Shown: positions 20,921 through 32,492 of the stretch, one piece after another
Numbering within the stretch: the first letter of the stretch is position 1
Layout of the letters: the number at the start of each line of letters is the position of its first letter
DNA from: Ricordea florida
Taxonomy: Eukaryota > Cnidaria > Anthozoa > Corallimorpharia > Ricordeidae
Direction of reading: 5' to 3'
Length of the DNA stretch: 64,000 bases
Assembly: GCA_949710005.1 (NCBI GenBank)
Contig: OX453281.1
Span: forward strand, 25,632,362-25,696,361
Notes under the pieces: generated by a model
Databases searched by the model: none
Told to the model about the DNA's origin: nothing
Seen by the model: only the letters and a program-made list of their open reading frames with translations
Program-made: the position numbers and the translations under genes

Positions 20921-22590
20921 GGTTTATTAGCAATACTCCACTGGGCGTGGCTCTTCTATGCTAAGGCCTACGTACAATAATAAAGAAAATTAAATCTACC
21001 GTATCAGGTATATCTACAAACTTGAATAAAAAAGGAAAAGAAGTCTCAGAATTAATCAAATACAAGTGGGGGTTGAATTTTATACCTAATCGAGTGGTCG
21101 TTCTTCATTAAAATGATACCACTGCGACATTTCGTAGCAAAATGAGATTTTCCCTCCAGAATAGAAACCGACTTATACTGACACCGCAAAGACAAAAAGA
21201 CAAATCACGTGAAGGTGAATTAATCAACATAACACGAGCGTGGGACAAGGAAAAAATTATGAGTCCCCGACAGGAATCGAACCCATGACCTCCAGAACAC
21301 CTTGTCCCACGCTTGTGTCATGTTGATTAATGCACCTTCACATTTCATTACATAGCTTAACATTCACCATCTTCATTAACTTATCAAGACTAATCATGTT
21401 GCCGTATTTATCTCTAAGGGGGTGTTTACATGAGAAAGCTCCCCCGGCGCGAGTTTCACACCGGGTTTGAATTAACCATTTCAAGCCGAATCGAGTTGTC
21501 GTTCTGAAAGATCTATTGTTGGTGACTTTGAATCTCAAGGATTACCTACACCTGGAGGATTGAATTCGACAACCTTCCGAAACTCTTGGGTTCAAACCAT
21601 TCACTGCATTATAATCATCAACATTATATTACACATTAAAAAATAACAATAATAACAATATCAATACCAGTAATAATCAGAACAATAACAATAATAATAA
21701 TAATAATAATAATAATAGTACAATGATAATAATAATCATAATAAATACAAGAAATGAGAAAGTACAAACAGTGATAATGATATAATAATAAGTAAATACA
21801 TAAATTGGGGTTTTATCCCTCATAGGAAAAACCATTACGAGCTCTAGTATTTCTAGTTAGGGACGGACCATTAGAAAAGTGATGGGGGGGGGGGTGGGGA
21901 AAAAACAAAAAAAAAATTTCATGCAAGGGAAAATGCCAAGAAAAAAAATTCATGCAAAGAAGAAGGTAAAAAAAATTCATGCAGAAGGAAGGTTTGATTG
22001 TGACTTTTTCATACGTAGTAAAAAAAATTCGTGCAGAGGGGTTCACCTGAAAAAAAAATTCCTGCACTAGCGGTGAGCGAAAAAAAAAATTCGTGCAAGC
22101 TGAAAATTCCCCACCCCCCCCCCATCACTTTTCTAATGGTCCGTCCCTTATCATCATCAACATTATCGTTATTATTTAATGTTGCTTTCCGTTTCAGATG
22201 GACGTTCTCAGACTGCACATGCAGTCCCAGATCCTTGGCGTTGGTCTTCTTGTCGCGGTCACTCTGTTCGCACTGGGTCTCGTGTGCATTCGGCGTTGCT
22301 GTTTCGAAGACGACGTCCTTCCAAGCATAGACGAGTACGACGATCTTGAACGAGAAATAGTTGGCCGTTTATTCCGTGCAAAGTTGCAGGCAGCGGTCGA
22401 GGAAGACACCAAGAAGAAGATTAATGACGTGTTTCAGGTGAGATCGCATAAAGATCTGAGAAACGCGTTCTACAGAGCGAAGCAATTGCTACCATGTGCC
22501 TATCCCGAGAAGAGGAAAGGAAGATACAACCGACTCAGCGTTGATGAAGACGAAGCTGAACTTAACTTCGTGGATTCAACACAACTTTAA
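20379..22590 (+). CDS. CALHM-like large-pore channel, last two exons
   Basis: Exon 20379-20685 (acceptor ctctccacag, donor gtacga) opens with the family's CPC motif (CPCSNYAMYSLVML) leading into TM2. It continues through a Cys-rich stretch to TM3 (FLAPIAYVTFALLRG) and FFVCS. Exon 22198-22590 (acceptor ccgtttcag) encodes TM4 (ILGVGLLVAVTLFALGLVCI) and a cytoplasmic helix-rich tail (EYDDLEREIVGRLF) ending at TAA. The junction is in phase. CALHM proteins form large-pore ion and ATP channels in the plasma membrane. The exon or exons with the N-terminal helix and TM1 must lie upstream and were not found. The intron holds a microsatellite, a foldback with a tRNA-like loop and a MITE. Confidence 0.72.
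20821..20927. repeat. (AAT)n microsatellite
   Basis: About 100 bp of aat repeats with occasional agt interruptions, inside the CALHM-like gene's intron. Confidence 0.9.
21209..21342. repeat. foldback with a tRNA-like B box in the loop
   Basis: Arms gtgaaggtgaattaatcaac...gcgtgggacaagg (from 21209) and ccttgtcccacgc...gttgattaatgcaccttcac (to 21342) are reverse complements. The loop contains gacaggaatcgaacccatgac, a minus-strand tRNA T-arm/B-box-like sequence. It is probably a SINE-related or foldback element. Confidence 0.65.
21685..21760. repeat. (AAT)n-rich microsatellite
   Basis: Interrupted aat/aac repeats extending diffusely from about 21640 to 21790, in the CALHM-like intron. Confidence 0.75.
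21860..22147 (+). mobile_element. MITE copy 1 (gggacggaccattag family)
   Basis: 288 bp with terminal inverted repeats gggacggaccattagaaaag / cttttctaatggtccgtccc, each followed inward by a G- or C-run. Flanked by TTA on both sides, a 3-bp TWA target duplication typical of PIF/Harbinger elements. The interior is an array of A-runs each ending ttcatgca, ttcgtgca or ttcctgca. Non-coding; the open frames across it are low-complexity. Confidence 0.88.
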
Positions 22591-22784
22591 ACGCTGATCC
22601 TTGAGTTTTGTTCAGCATATCAATGATCCTTGTTACAGCCACATCGCACCACAAATATTTCATTATCACTTAAAACTCAACTGAAAAACAGTCAGATAGA
22701 ACTCTGACAACTGAATTAAAAAAATCTAGGCGATTAGAAGCATTATTCATCAAGATTAAAGGAAACAACTGTTTGGTATATGCC

Positions 22785-22790
22785 AATAAA
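22785..22790 (+). other. possible polyadenylation signal of the CALHM-like gene
   Basis: AATAAA about 195 bases after the stop codon. Confidence 0.35.
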
Positions 22791-22811
22791 ACAACGTCAG
22801 TCACATCGAAA

Positions 22812-23338
22812 CTGCTATTGTTACAGCACATTAAGCCACTACTTACTCAACCAAGGCTCGCGCATGCATGCACTTTGCACACGCAGATTTATACTTTCTC
22901 TCTTGTTCTTTACGTAGATTGCTAGTTTAATCAAGAAAATTTTAATGAGAAAAGAATGGGACAAGGGAGTTATTAGTCTCTTGAATTAAACCTGCAAAAT
23001 CGAAACAGTTCCAACGAGCTCTTTTCTTTATTTTACGAATTAAGAAAACGTTGCTATGATAAAACGAAGGCAAATCCGTGTTAGGGCTAAGCATCACAAG
23101 AAATAAATAAGAAATAAACAGAAAGCTAAGCTAAGTAAGGCGACAAATTAATACTTACAAAAGTAGTTTCTGCACGGGAGGCAGGCTTACGCTAAGTTAT
23201 TCTTCGATTTTAAATAAAACTTGACTACTGCAGGGCGTTACGATCGTTGGAAACGAAGCAAAGAACTAACTTACACAATCAGGCTAGGCCCGGTTCAGAC
23301 GCCGTACTTCAGCTGAGCCGAGTCGATACCAACGAACT
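22812..23338 (+). repeat. direct repeat D, left copy
   Basis: About 527 bp from ctgctattgttaca to gagccgagtcgat, highly similar to 30081-30609 in the same orientation with scattered substitutions and a small indel. Its right end, ggttcagacgccgtactt, is half of a small foldback that is complete only in the right copy. Non-coding. Confidence 0.8.
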
Positions 23339-23564
23339 TTATTCCTGGAGGATCAGTTAGGGACACCAACATGGCCACTTTTTCCTTGTTTGGGAACACC
23401 AACATGGATGCGGTGACGTCATGTGCATACGCTCTATATATTATTTTCTTCAAAAGCCACAATGCCGACCCTTTTACCCACCTCTCTCTGGTCATGCATA
23501 TTACATACATATATGGAGGTTCAAGGCGGCAAGTGGGATGTATCTGAATCTGTTTACTAGGATC

Positions 23565-25250
23565 TTGACATATTTGATAGGTATGAACGTAAGTTTTTTT
23601 CTCGAAATAGTTCCAATGGCAGCAAGAACGTTAACCCTAAGGATGTTTAGAGGTTTGTTTTAATGAAACATAGGCAAATATTTACTCACAAGGGCTTACA
23701 AACCAAATGAACAAGGCCCAAAATAACAAGATTATTGACCTCTTAGTGATAAACATTTTTTCATGCGTATGCTTTTTAGTTTTCTTATTTGTTCCTTGAA
23801 AAGAATTGAAGCAGCTCGTTCGTTCCAATTAGCGCGGAATACCTCTGAGACCACGATCTAAGGTCTTTAAAACAACAGGTGTCACGAAAAGACTACACGA
23901 GAAAACATAATTACAAACAGCAATTCATTGAAATTCAAAATTCAAACATGACCTACATACATACATACATACTTTATTGGAACTCCCTTTAACAGGGCTT
24001 TTCAGTCACAATAAACTAACTATTAAAAAATACTAAAAACTTATTTACAATAACAATTTAAATTTAAAATTCAATTGATTGTTATAAAACATATTCTTAA
24101 AAAGAGTCTTCTTAAAACTATTAATTTCTTTGATATTCTTAATGTTCTCAGCGAGGCCATTCCATTCCCTTGGACCCCGATAGGAAAACGCCCTTTGTCC
24201 TGTTGACAGTCTACATCGGGGAACCACAAAATTATTACATCCCCTTGTGTTCCTATTGTGAACTGCTGAACGTTTAACAAAATATTTAACTAAATAATCT
24301 GGAGCTAGACCATTTACACATTTGAATGCTAAAACTAAATCATTAAATAAAACTTTCTCTGTAACATCTAACCATCTAAGAGATCTCCGACCCTGAGATA
24401 TATGGTCAAACTTCCTTAACCCTACTACAACTCTGGCTGCAAAGTTCTGCACCAACTGTAGTTTGTGTAGATTACGTTTAGATGTGTTCCCCCACACTGA
24501 GGAACAATAAAACAATTTACTGAAAACGAAGCTATTTATAAGTAATAATAGTGTTTTCTTGTCTAAGAGATGTTTAATTCTTCTGATATGTACCAACTGG
24601 TTCATGCAACTAGAAGCTGTTTTAGAGATATGTACATCATAAGTGAGACATTGGTCAATATATACCCCTAGATCCTTGGCAAACGGAACTGGTGAAATAG
24701 TTTTGCCTAACAAAGACAATGAAATAGGAGGTAGCTTCTTAATAAGTTGTGCTGAGCCAACAACCACTAGTTTTGTCTTGTCAGGGTTTATGAGTAGAGC
24801 ATTTGTTGCGCACCATTTGCTGATATTCCTAAGATCTTGGTTTACAGCTGCCATAGCACTTGATGAAGCTGATACAGAAAATTTAAAGTACAATTGACTA
24901 TCATCAACATACGCGGCAGCTTGACTGTAGGTAATAGCAAACCAACTTCACCAGGATTTTCCAAACAATCCCTTAAACATACGTTTACGCCAGTTCAGCA
25001 ACTGAAAGCAAGCAAATCAAAGGAAGAAAAAGAAGTAACAGGCTAATCTCAATAGAACCGACAGAAACAGCCTTAGCAAATAATTCAATCCAAATACACT
25101 GAACATGTAGGCCCCATTCGTTTAATATTCAACTCGGCCACGGTTCGATTCAGGGATAAGTGTGAATTATATCTGCAGTTTAACGGCCACTGGTCTGATC
25201 AAAGGTTGATATTAAACTCATGTAGAAAGGCGTTGTTGGTTCTTGAAGTT
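23565..25250. repeat. inverted repeat B, left arm (interrupted by a LINE)
   Basis: Matches 26456-27093 as its reverse complement, apart from the ~986-bp LINE insert at 23953-24938. Shared phrases include ttaaccctaaggat / atccttagggttaa and cgcggaatacctctgagacc / ggtctcagaggtattccgcg. Confidence 0.78.
23953..24938 (-). mobile_element. 5'-truncated non-LTR retrotransposon (LINE), 3' part of RT
   Basis: On the minus strand the frame starts at AAYVDDSQLYF, so the RT catalytic YVDD is present but everything upstream is lost. About 280 residues follow: SKWCATNALLINPDKTK, LGVYIDQCLTYDVH, the thumb and the C-terminal segment (ALFKCVNG-like FKCVNGLAPDYL, GPREWNGL). This is typical of CR1/Jockey-type elements. 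The 3' end has a (TATG)n tail (acatacatacata on the plus strand, 23953-23970), usual for this group. The insertion limits come from comparison with the uninterrupted arm at 26456-27093. Immobile because truncated; it has no initiator ATG. Confidence 0.85.
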
Positions 25251-25254
25251 AATT

Positions 25255-26440
25255 ATTCGGTTCCGTAAATGTTATTACAGTGTAAACCAAAGAATATCCT
25301 CTTCTCGAGGTTTGCTTTTCGCACATAGGTATATATAAGAAGCCGAAACTTCAAGGAGAAATTAAAATTTTTAGGAAAATTAGGTGCCAAGAAAAGAGGA
25401 AAAAACATGTGTTTCAAGCGTTCACATTCAAGAAACACTGTAACTGGTAAACGTTCTTCTGGTTTTCCTTTTTTGTGTCCTGTATAATGACGCGTCGCCC
25501 TTGTGAACCTTTGCTTAATGGTACTTTTTTCGAAAAAAAGGCAAGGATTAAAAAATGCCAAAGGCCAATTTTATTTAGACATTAGAGCACAAGAGAAGAT
25601 GTAAAAAGAAAAAAAAAGAAGAAAAAAGTAGAAAAAGAAAATAACAGCACTGTAACTGGTACAATTACTTCTTTTTTTTTCGAATGTCCCATATAATGAA
25701 AGTTTGCCCCTGTGGACTTTCTGTTAATGGTAATTTTTTAAAGAAAAAAATAGGCAAGGGGGAAATACCAAAGTCCAATTTTACTTACACATTAAAGCAC
25801 AAAGAAAATAGGAAAAAGAAAAAAAAAGAAAAAAGACAAAAGAAAAAAGTGAAAAAAGGAAGCCCTCAGAACAGTGTACATTGATTTCTTTGCCTATGTT
25901 TTTGAAGTTAAAATATGAAAAAATAAAATTATATAATAAAAAACGTGCGGATGGAGGGGTGAAATTACCCGGCCCCCAAGCCAGATGGAGAGTAATTCCT
26001 AGACACCTTCGTAGAAACGCCAAGGGGGTGGGATGGCCCGGCCCCCAAGCCAGATCGAGAGCCATCCCGCGCTTCGAACCCGGTACCTATCGCACCCTAG
26101 TCGACTGCTCTATCCACTAGACCACGCCGGCTGCACCTGATATGATATGGAAAAATTAGGGTAGTCTATTGTTCTAAGTTTGATCTCAACCTGCGCATGC
26201 GCTCCCTATGACGTCATGCCCAGTTGCGCCAACTGTTCCACAGGGGATTTCAGTGCGTTTAATGCATGTTGCTGTACGAGATTTCGCGCTTTCGACGGAA
26301 GGCGGTTTACCACAGTCGACTATTTCAGGCTTCACAAAGTACACTGGTCCTAGCTTAAAAGACAACGCTGTTTGGTTGATCTTGTCCACATATGCAGTTC
26401 AAAATAGGAGAACAACACTGAGCCGCTCAATTAACATTTA
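25255..26440. repeat. inverted repeat A/C, left arm
   Basis: Matches 28640-30045 in reverse complement, with indels. Contains A-rich DNA, a tRNA-SINE head (26062-26131) and the stretch ggtttaccacagtcgac. Flank phrases such as gaagccgaaacttcaagga (25340) pair with tccttgaagtttcggcttc (29952). Confidence 0.78.
26062..26131 (-). mobile_element. tRNA-derived SINE head, left copy
   Basis: Read on the minus strand: gccggcgtggtctagtgg (A box) through gatagagcagtcgac to ggttcgaagcgcgg (B box). The anticodon arm is degenerate, so this is a SINE head and not a tRNA gene. A plus-strand twin lies at 29134-29204. Confidence 0.7.
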
Positions 26441-26455
26441 CAGAACCCAATATTC

Positions 26456-27093
26456 AATTTCAAGAACCACTTACGCCTTTCTACGTGAGTTTAGTATCAA
26501 GCTTTGATAAGACAAGCAGCCGTTAAACTGCATATATAATTCACACTTATCGTTGAATCGAACCGCGGCCCTATTGAATATTAAACCAACGAGGCCTACA
26601 TTGACAGTACATTTCGATTGAATTACTTGGATACGGCTCTTTCTGTTGGTTCTATTGAGATTGATCTGTTACTTTCTATTTCTTCCTTTGATATGCTTGC
26701 TTTCAGTTGCAGAACTGACTTACACGTATGTTTGAGAGATTGTTTGGAAAATGCTGGTGAAGTTTGTTTGGGTCATGTTTGAATTTTGAATTTCAATGAA
26801 TTGCTGTTTGTAATTAGTCTTTTCCTAACACCTATTGTTTTAAAGACTTTATGTAGTGGTCTCAGAGGTATTCCGCGCTACACATGCACATAAAAACGTG
26901 TTCGTCACAAGCAGGTCAACTGATAATCTTGTTATTTTAGGCCTGGTTCATTTGGTTTGTAAGCCTTTATGAGTAAATCCCTGCCCAGGTTTCATTAAAA
27001 CAAACCTCTGAAAATCCTTAGGGTTAACGTTCTTACTGCCACTGGAATTATTTCGAGCAAAAAGTACCTTCATGCCTGTCAGATATGTCAAAC
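26456..27093. repeat. inverted repeat B, right arm (no LINE)
   Basis: Reverse complement of 23565-25250 without the LINE, so it preserves the empty target site (catgacccaaacaaacttc). Confidence 0.78.
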
Positions 27094-27130
27094 TGAAAAA
27101 ACACTCTAACTGATGCAATGTCTCTTTTTT

Positions 27131-27160
27131 GAATCTACGGCCGGAGGGTCGTAGATTCTA
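27131..27160. repeat. short hairpin
   Basis: gaatctacg and cgtagattc flank gccggagggt; a 9-bp perfect stem of unknown role. Confidence 0.5.
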
Positions 27161-27592
27161 TGTCATCGAGCGTGTGCGTTAACCAAAAACGCGTACCAAA
27201 AGAATATTTTTAAATTTGTATCCAATAATGGTTGCCCTTGTCAACCTTGTGTTTGTGGTAATTTAAAAGAATAAATGGTCAAGAAAGAAATCTAAACCAA
27301 ATGTAAACAAAGTCTAATCTCATTTACTTATTTAAGGCTTAAGAAGATTTAAAAAGAAGTGAATTGCTGTTTGTTACGTTCTCGATCAGTCAATCAGTCG
27401 CTGAAAGTATTAGTACTATCTCCAGGAATAATAATTAGATGAAAATTTTCTCACCTTGATGTTAGGCCTCTGGCACTGTTTTAAGGCAGTTGCAACTGAC
27501 TGCACACAACTCTTGCTGAAGGTACAGTGTCAACTCTGCACACCAGAAACAGCTGTGTGTCTCTCGTCCCCATCTATGGCCTTCATTTACTG

Positions 27593-28560
27593 CAGGGGCG
27601 GATCCAGGATTTTACATGAGTGATTTGCAGCACCTTAACTAGGGGGGTGTGGGGGCATGCTCCCCCAAGAAAATTTGAAATTTAGTGCTCCCAGAATGCA
27701 ATTTTCCTGCATTCTGAGAGCACTTTAAGCCATTCAGACACATTCACAGTACCTCCTCAGAAAGGCATAATTCTGTAAAAAAAAATCAATTCTGTGTATT
27801 TACACAGACAAACGAGAATAACATTAATTTTTTTTTTGTCCCGAAATTTGCCTTTGTCATGTTCAGCCCTAATAAGTGATGAAGCTCCATTCAAGCGCCC
27901 AGACATATTGCCTGCACCATCATAACACTGGCCACGACAGTCATCCATAGATAGTCCTAAATCAGCTACAGCACCAGTTATTAAATCTTTGATAGCTGCT
28001 CCTGTTCCATCCTCACGAAGGTAGAATCCTACAAACTGTTCTCTGACTGTTTTGGTCGAATCGAGAAATCTGATCACCACTGAAAGGTTTCTTTATTTGA
28101 TATGTCAGCTGCTTCGTCAGACATAATAGAAAAATATTTGCTGTCCCTGATTTCCTGTGACAAATTATTCACTATGATAGCACCCACAGTTGTAATCATC
28201 TCATTTTGAATGGTTTTAGAAATATAAGTCGCATTTCTGGGAGCGGTTTCCAGGTGATGTTTTAGTGTTTGGTCGCCGCTGTCAATTCGAAATTCTAACA
28301 GTGCATGGAAATTACCGGAAAGATTGCCATTTCCTCGATCATCATCTCGTGTACCTCTGAGGGCTATGTTGTTTTTTTCCGCAGAAAATTATTGTTTTAG
28401 AAAGGGATTTCAGAATTTCGCGATTTCTATTTATTTGCTGTTGAAGTAAATTGTTGATCTGCTGATCAATTGGAACCGCTTCTCTTCTCATGTTTCTCAG
28501 AAAATTCTACATTGCGATCACTGCAAAATTATGCATCTCACACTTCCCGCTGGCGTGTTT
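27593..28560 (-). pseudogene. broken hAT-family transposase (DUF4371/ZMYM1-like)
   Basis: The minus-strand frames read in order: RREAVPIDQQINNLLQQ; RGTRDDDRGNGNLSGNFHAL; HHLETAPRNATYISKTIQNE; YFSIMSDEAADISNKET; then, after a frameshift near 28082, VIRFLDSTKTVREQFVGFY and CRGQCYDGAGNMSGRLNG. These are hallmarks of the DUF4371 part of hAT transposases. At least two frame breaks (near 28375 and 28082) and loss of the C-terminal part make it non-functional. The plus-strand sequence caggggcggatccagg at 27593 resembles a hAT terminus (CAGGGGCG). The other end was not found. Confidence 0.8.
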
Positions 28561-28869
28561 GGTAAAACGTGAAACGGCGGACGTCCAAAGTGTGAGTGGA
28601 GACTTGAACAGTTTGTCTAGTTTATTCGTATTTCGCCCACATGTTATTTGAGCGGCTCAGTGCTCGTCTCCTGTTTTGAAATGTGAGCAAGATCAAACAA
28701 AACGGGGTTGGGCCTTCACTGAGCTGGAAGGACTAGAGGCAGTGTACTTTGTGAAGACTTTGAAAATCCTTTCTCTTATTTTCGCTCCGAAAATAGTCTG
28801 CTGTGGTAAACCGTCTTCAGTCGAAAGCATGAAATCCCACACAGCAACAAGCATTAAGCGGGAGAGATC

Positions 28870-29010
28870 TCATGTATATACCCACCACGTGTCCCCAACT
28901 ACGTAACACACATTAAATTACTTACTGATGCACTATTCAATTGCGTCAACGTACCATTCAATTGCATACAGGGGACTCGTGGTGGGTATATACATGACAT
29001 CTCTGCCCAT
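28870..29010. repeat. small foldback inserted in the right arm
   Basis: Ends gagatctcatgtatatacc and ggtatatacatgacatctc are reverse complements; inner caccacgtgtcccc / ggggactcgtggtg also pair. Absent from the left arm, so it inserted later or was lost there. Confidence 0.7.
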
Positions 29011-29133
29011 TATTTAAGCGCACTGAAATAGTTGGCGCAGCTGGGCATGATGTCATACGGGAGAGCATGCTCAGTTTGAAATCAAACTTAGAACAATAGA
29101 CTACCCTAATTTTTCCATATGATATCAGGTGCA

Positions 29134-29204
29134 GCCGGCGTGGTCTAGTGGATAGAGCAGTCGACTAGGATGGGATAGGTACCGGGTTCGAAGCGCGGGA
29201 TGGC
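29134..29204 (+). mobile_element. tRNA-derived SINE head, right copy
   Basis: gccggcgtggtctagtgg (A box) to ccgggttcgaagcg (B box), followed by the body ctggcttgggggccgggcc. Twin of the minus-strand head at 26062-26131. Confidence 0.7.
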
Positions 29205-30080
29205 TCTCGATCTGGCTTGGGGGCCGGGCCATCCCACCCCCTAGGCGTTTCTGCGGAGGTGTCTAGGAATTACTCTCCATCTGGCTTGGGGGCCGGGTAA
29301 TTTCACCCCTCCGTCCGCACGATTTTTATTCTTCATTTTTTTTTAATATTCTAAGTTAAAAAACACAGGCAAAGAAATCAATATAAACTGTCAAAGCCTT
29401 CTTTTTTCTTTCCTCCTTTCCTTTTTTTTCTTTCTGTTGTCTTTTTCCTTTTTACACCGTTTCTTGTGCTGTAATGTCTAAATAAAATTGGAATTTATCA
29501 TTTATCTCTTGCCTAAATTTATTAATCCCAAAAAAAAATATCATTAACAGAAAGTCCACCGGGGCGACCCGTCATTACAAAGGACATAAAAAAGAAAAAA
29601 AGGGAAGAAATTGTATCAGTTAAAGTGTTTTCTCGGTAATACATTCATGTCCTATATACGCCAAACATTTAAAGCATTGTAACTCTTATGCTTTTCAAGA
29701 TATCTTGCTGAAAAATTTCATGTAAACAAAGCATCAAGTAAGAAACAACGTGTAGAAGTATAAGATTTTTTTCAGTTGCTGCAAACGTTTTCGTGCAATT
29801 ATCGATTGAAAACTCAAACAGGTCTTGAAGAACGGCTCCAAAATATAGGACATGAATGTATTACCGTTTTCTCGATGTGAACGCTTGATTCACATGTTTT
29901 GTTTTCTAGACGCCTGATTTCTCTAACAATTCCCGCAATTTCTCCTTGAAGTTTCGGCTTCTTATATATACTTACGTGCGAAAAGCACACCTCGAGGAGA
30001 AGACATTCTTTTGTTTACACTGTAGTTGGTTGAACTGAAGAACGAAACAGAGCCACAAAGTAGACAGCTCGCTCTATCTG

Positions 30081-30609
30081 CTGCTATTGTTACATCACAG
30101 TAAGCCACTGCTTACTCAACTAAGGCTCGCGCATACATGCACTTTGCACACGCAGATTTATACTTCCTCTCTTGTTCTTTACGTAGATTGCTAGTTTAAT
30201 CAAGAAAATTTTAATGAGAAAAGAATGGGACGAGGGAGTTATTAGTCTCTTAAATTCAACCTTCAAAATCGAAACAGTTCCAACGAGCTCTTTTCTTTAT
30301 TTTACGAATTGAGAAAACGTTGCTATGATGAAACGAAGGCAAATCCGTGTTATGGCTAAGCATCACAAGAAATAAATGAATAAGAAATAAACAGAAAGCT
30401 AAGCTAAGTAAGGCGGCAAATAAATACTTACAAAAGTAGTTTCTGCACGGGAGGTGTGCTTACGCTAAGTTGTTCTTCGATTTTGAATAAAACTTGAATA
30501 CTGCAGGCCGTTACGATCGTTGGAAACGAAACAAAGAACTAACTTACACAATCAGGCTAGGCCCGGTTCAGACGCCGTACTTAAGCTGAGCCGAATCGAT
30601 TTCAACGAA
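30081..30609 (+). repeat. direct repeat D, right copy
   Basis: See the left copy at 22812-23338. Here the terminal ggttcagacgccgtacttaag continues into a complementary gtgaagtacggcgtctgaa (about 30618-30640), forming a short foldback that is broken in the left copy. Confidence 0.8.
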
Positions 30610-30640
30610 TTAAGTTCATGTGAAGTACGGCGTCTGAATC

Positions 30641-32492
30641 AATTCGGATCGGCTTATTTAATGCTAAGATATTAACATGTTATGTCTAGACGGTTAATTG
30701 AAACTCAGTAGGCTTCACAATTATAAATGGAAATTTAACTCATGTGCCATAAAGGTAAAAATAGTTTTTTATGGCACGAACTTGCATTCAGCCATTTGAG
30801 ATATCGCTAATAATCATAAGGCATTTCCTTTCTGATGCAATCAGCAATCCTTATCGTATCACAATTTACTCAGACTTGAACCGATCTTCTTGCATCGACT
30901 TCATTTTCTGTGTTGCCGTGGCAATTCTTGACGACAAATCATCTGCAGAGTAAACTGGACTATACCGCCTCGACTCTGGGGAAAGTACTTCATCAGCGCA
31001 GACGAGAGCGATAAAAATGTGTTTTTCGACCAGTTGCGTGAAGAAAAAGACATAATGAAAAATGCATTTGCAGTGTAAAGCTACGCTAATGTGTTTGAAT
31101 CTACCGAAGCAAGAGAGCTATTTACGGGGTCTGTTGTCTTGTATTTCTTGAGTTACACTTCCCTTCAGTTTATATCGAGTAAATTGATTGTAAATAGACA
31201 ATGCTGGAACGTTTGCTGTTGACAAACGAATCTAGCTCAGTTGGGCTAAAAAACGTAGCTTGCTTCAATTTATGCAAAATGAATAAAATATAACAACATG
31301 ATAATCCTAAGAAAAAAATATACCTGTGGAGCGGTTTATCAGTGGTGAAATCGTATAGATCAACTCTTATTTGCATAGTTTGCTTTCGCTGTGATGCCAA
31401 AAAACATCACAAAGGTTTTGATCGCCCGTGGAGTGTATGAAAAACGATCTGTTGGGTAAAGCTAGGAGGTTTTGAGGCATTGGACTGACAAAATGTCTCA
31501 TAGGTTAGTAAATATTGTTTTAACTTCTAAATTATCCAATTTTCTAGGCAATGTTCATAAAATTTTTAATAACTACAACGCAGCGGGTTTGCTCGCAAGT
31601 TTCGTAAACTACCAAAACGAGCAGTTTCTGTGTGAAATCATTACATTTTCGTCCAACACAAGTAAAAATAGTTTGTAAAATCTGCGAACATTTTATTGCA
31701 CTAGTATTGTGTATTTGTCGCTCGCCTACAGCACTGAGCTGTTTGTCGCCAATTAGGTACTACTGAGTTTTTTGAGAATGTCTGTCACTTGATTGTTGCT
31801 ATTCATTTGGCCAAAATTCGCGAACGATCACTTTTCAAGGTGATTGAAGAACGAAAAATGCACGGTGTCAGAAACGACAATGCAAAAATTTCTCTTATCA
31901 AGTCTTATGATATTCGGTGTATACAGTAAAAATGCATGAGGCAATCAGGAAAACGTCGGTCGAGAGTAAATCCTGAAAGATCGCGGCGTCCTGTTGCGTA
32001 AAATGAAAAAACAACAGTCCATTAGAAATTTTGACAGGTGGCCGTTTAAGGTGAGCATGTGCAACGCTTGCTGTGGCCACAGCGACAATGTAGGTCAGTG
32101 GTGCTGAGGTGGAAACCGGCGCTCGAGGATGGATACGGCGGAACAACATCGTCATTATCGATCTAACAGCGACAGCGCTGCCCCGAGGAGATCGATATTT
32201 CGTGACTTACTTCCTGGGAATGAAAGGGATTCAAGGTCAGCTTTCCTTGATAAATTTTACGCGCCATGATAGGAATATTGCGGTCGCATCGTTGCCTAAA
32301 AGCGCCACCAAAATGTATTCAGTGCTTTAAGAGAGGTTTTTCATGTATGCGAGCTATACCAAAACCCATTGACTTGCACCTTAGTGCGGATTGAGACAGC
32401 CTTAGCCGAACAAAAATTCAACTATTTTGAAAGCTGTGTACTTTTCTGAGAACGACAACAAAAAAAAACATTTCGTTATGAGCTCCTAACTT
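30641..32492. other. non-coding, no gene seen
   Basis: Scattered frames under 90 codons on both strands with no conserved motifs or convincing splice structure. Confidence 0.4.

Larger units (their letters stand above)
28640..30045. repeat. inverted repeat A/C, right arm
   Basis: Reverse complement of 25255-26440 with extra insertions, including the small foldback at 28870-29010. Confidence 0.78.

Noticed and set aside
26062..26131. tRNA genes (also at 17960, 29134, 50265 and 61896)
   Set aside because: A and B boxes are present, but the anticodon arms and acceptor stems are degenerate and bodies or tails follow, so these are SINE heads.
26208..26507. Frames of about 100 codons at 26208-26507 (+), and 28676-28906 (+)
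   Set aside because: Both lie in opposite arms of the A/C inverted repeat and do not conserve a reading frame between the arms.
22812..30609. LTR retrotransposon bounded by the 528-bp direct repeats
   Set aside because: The repeats lack TG...CA ends and a target duplication, and no LTR-type coding or priming sites lie just inside. The interior is LINE, SINE and hAT remains.
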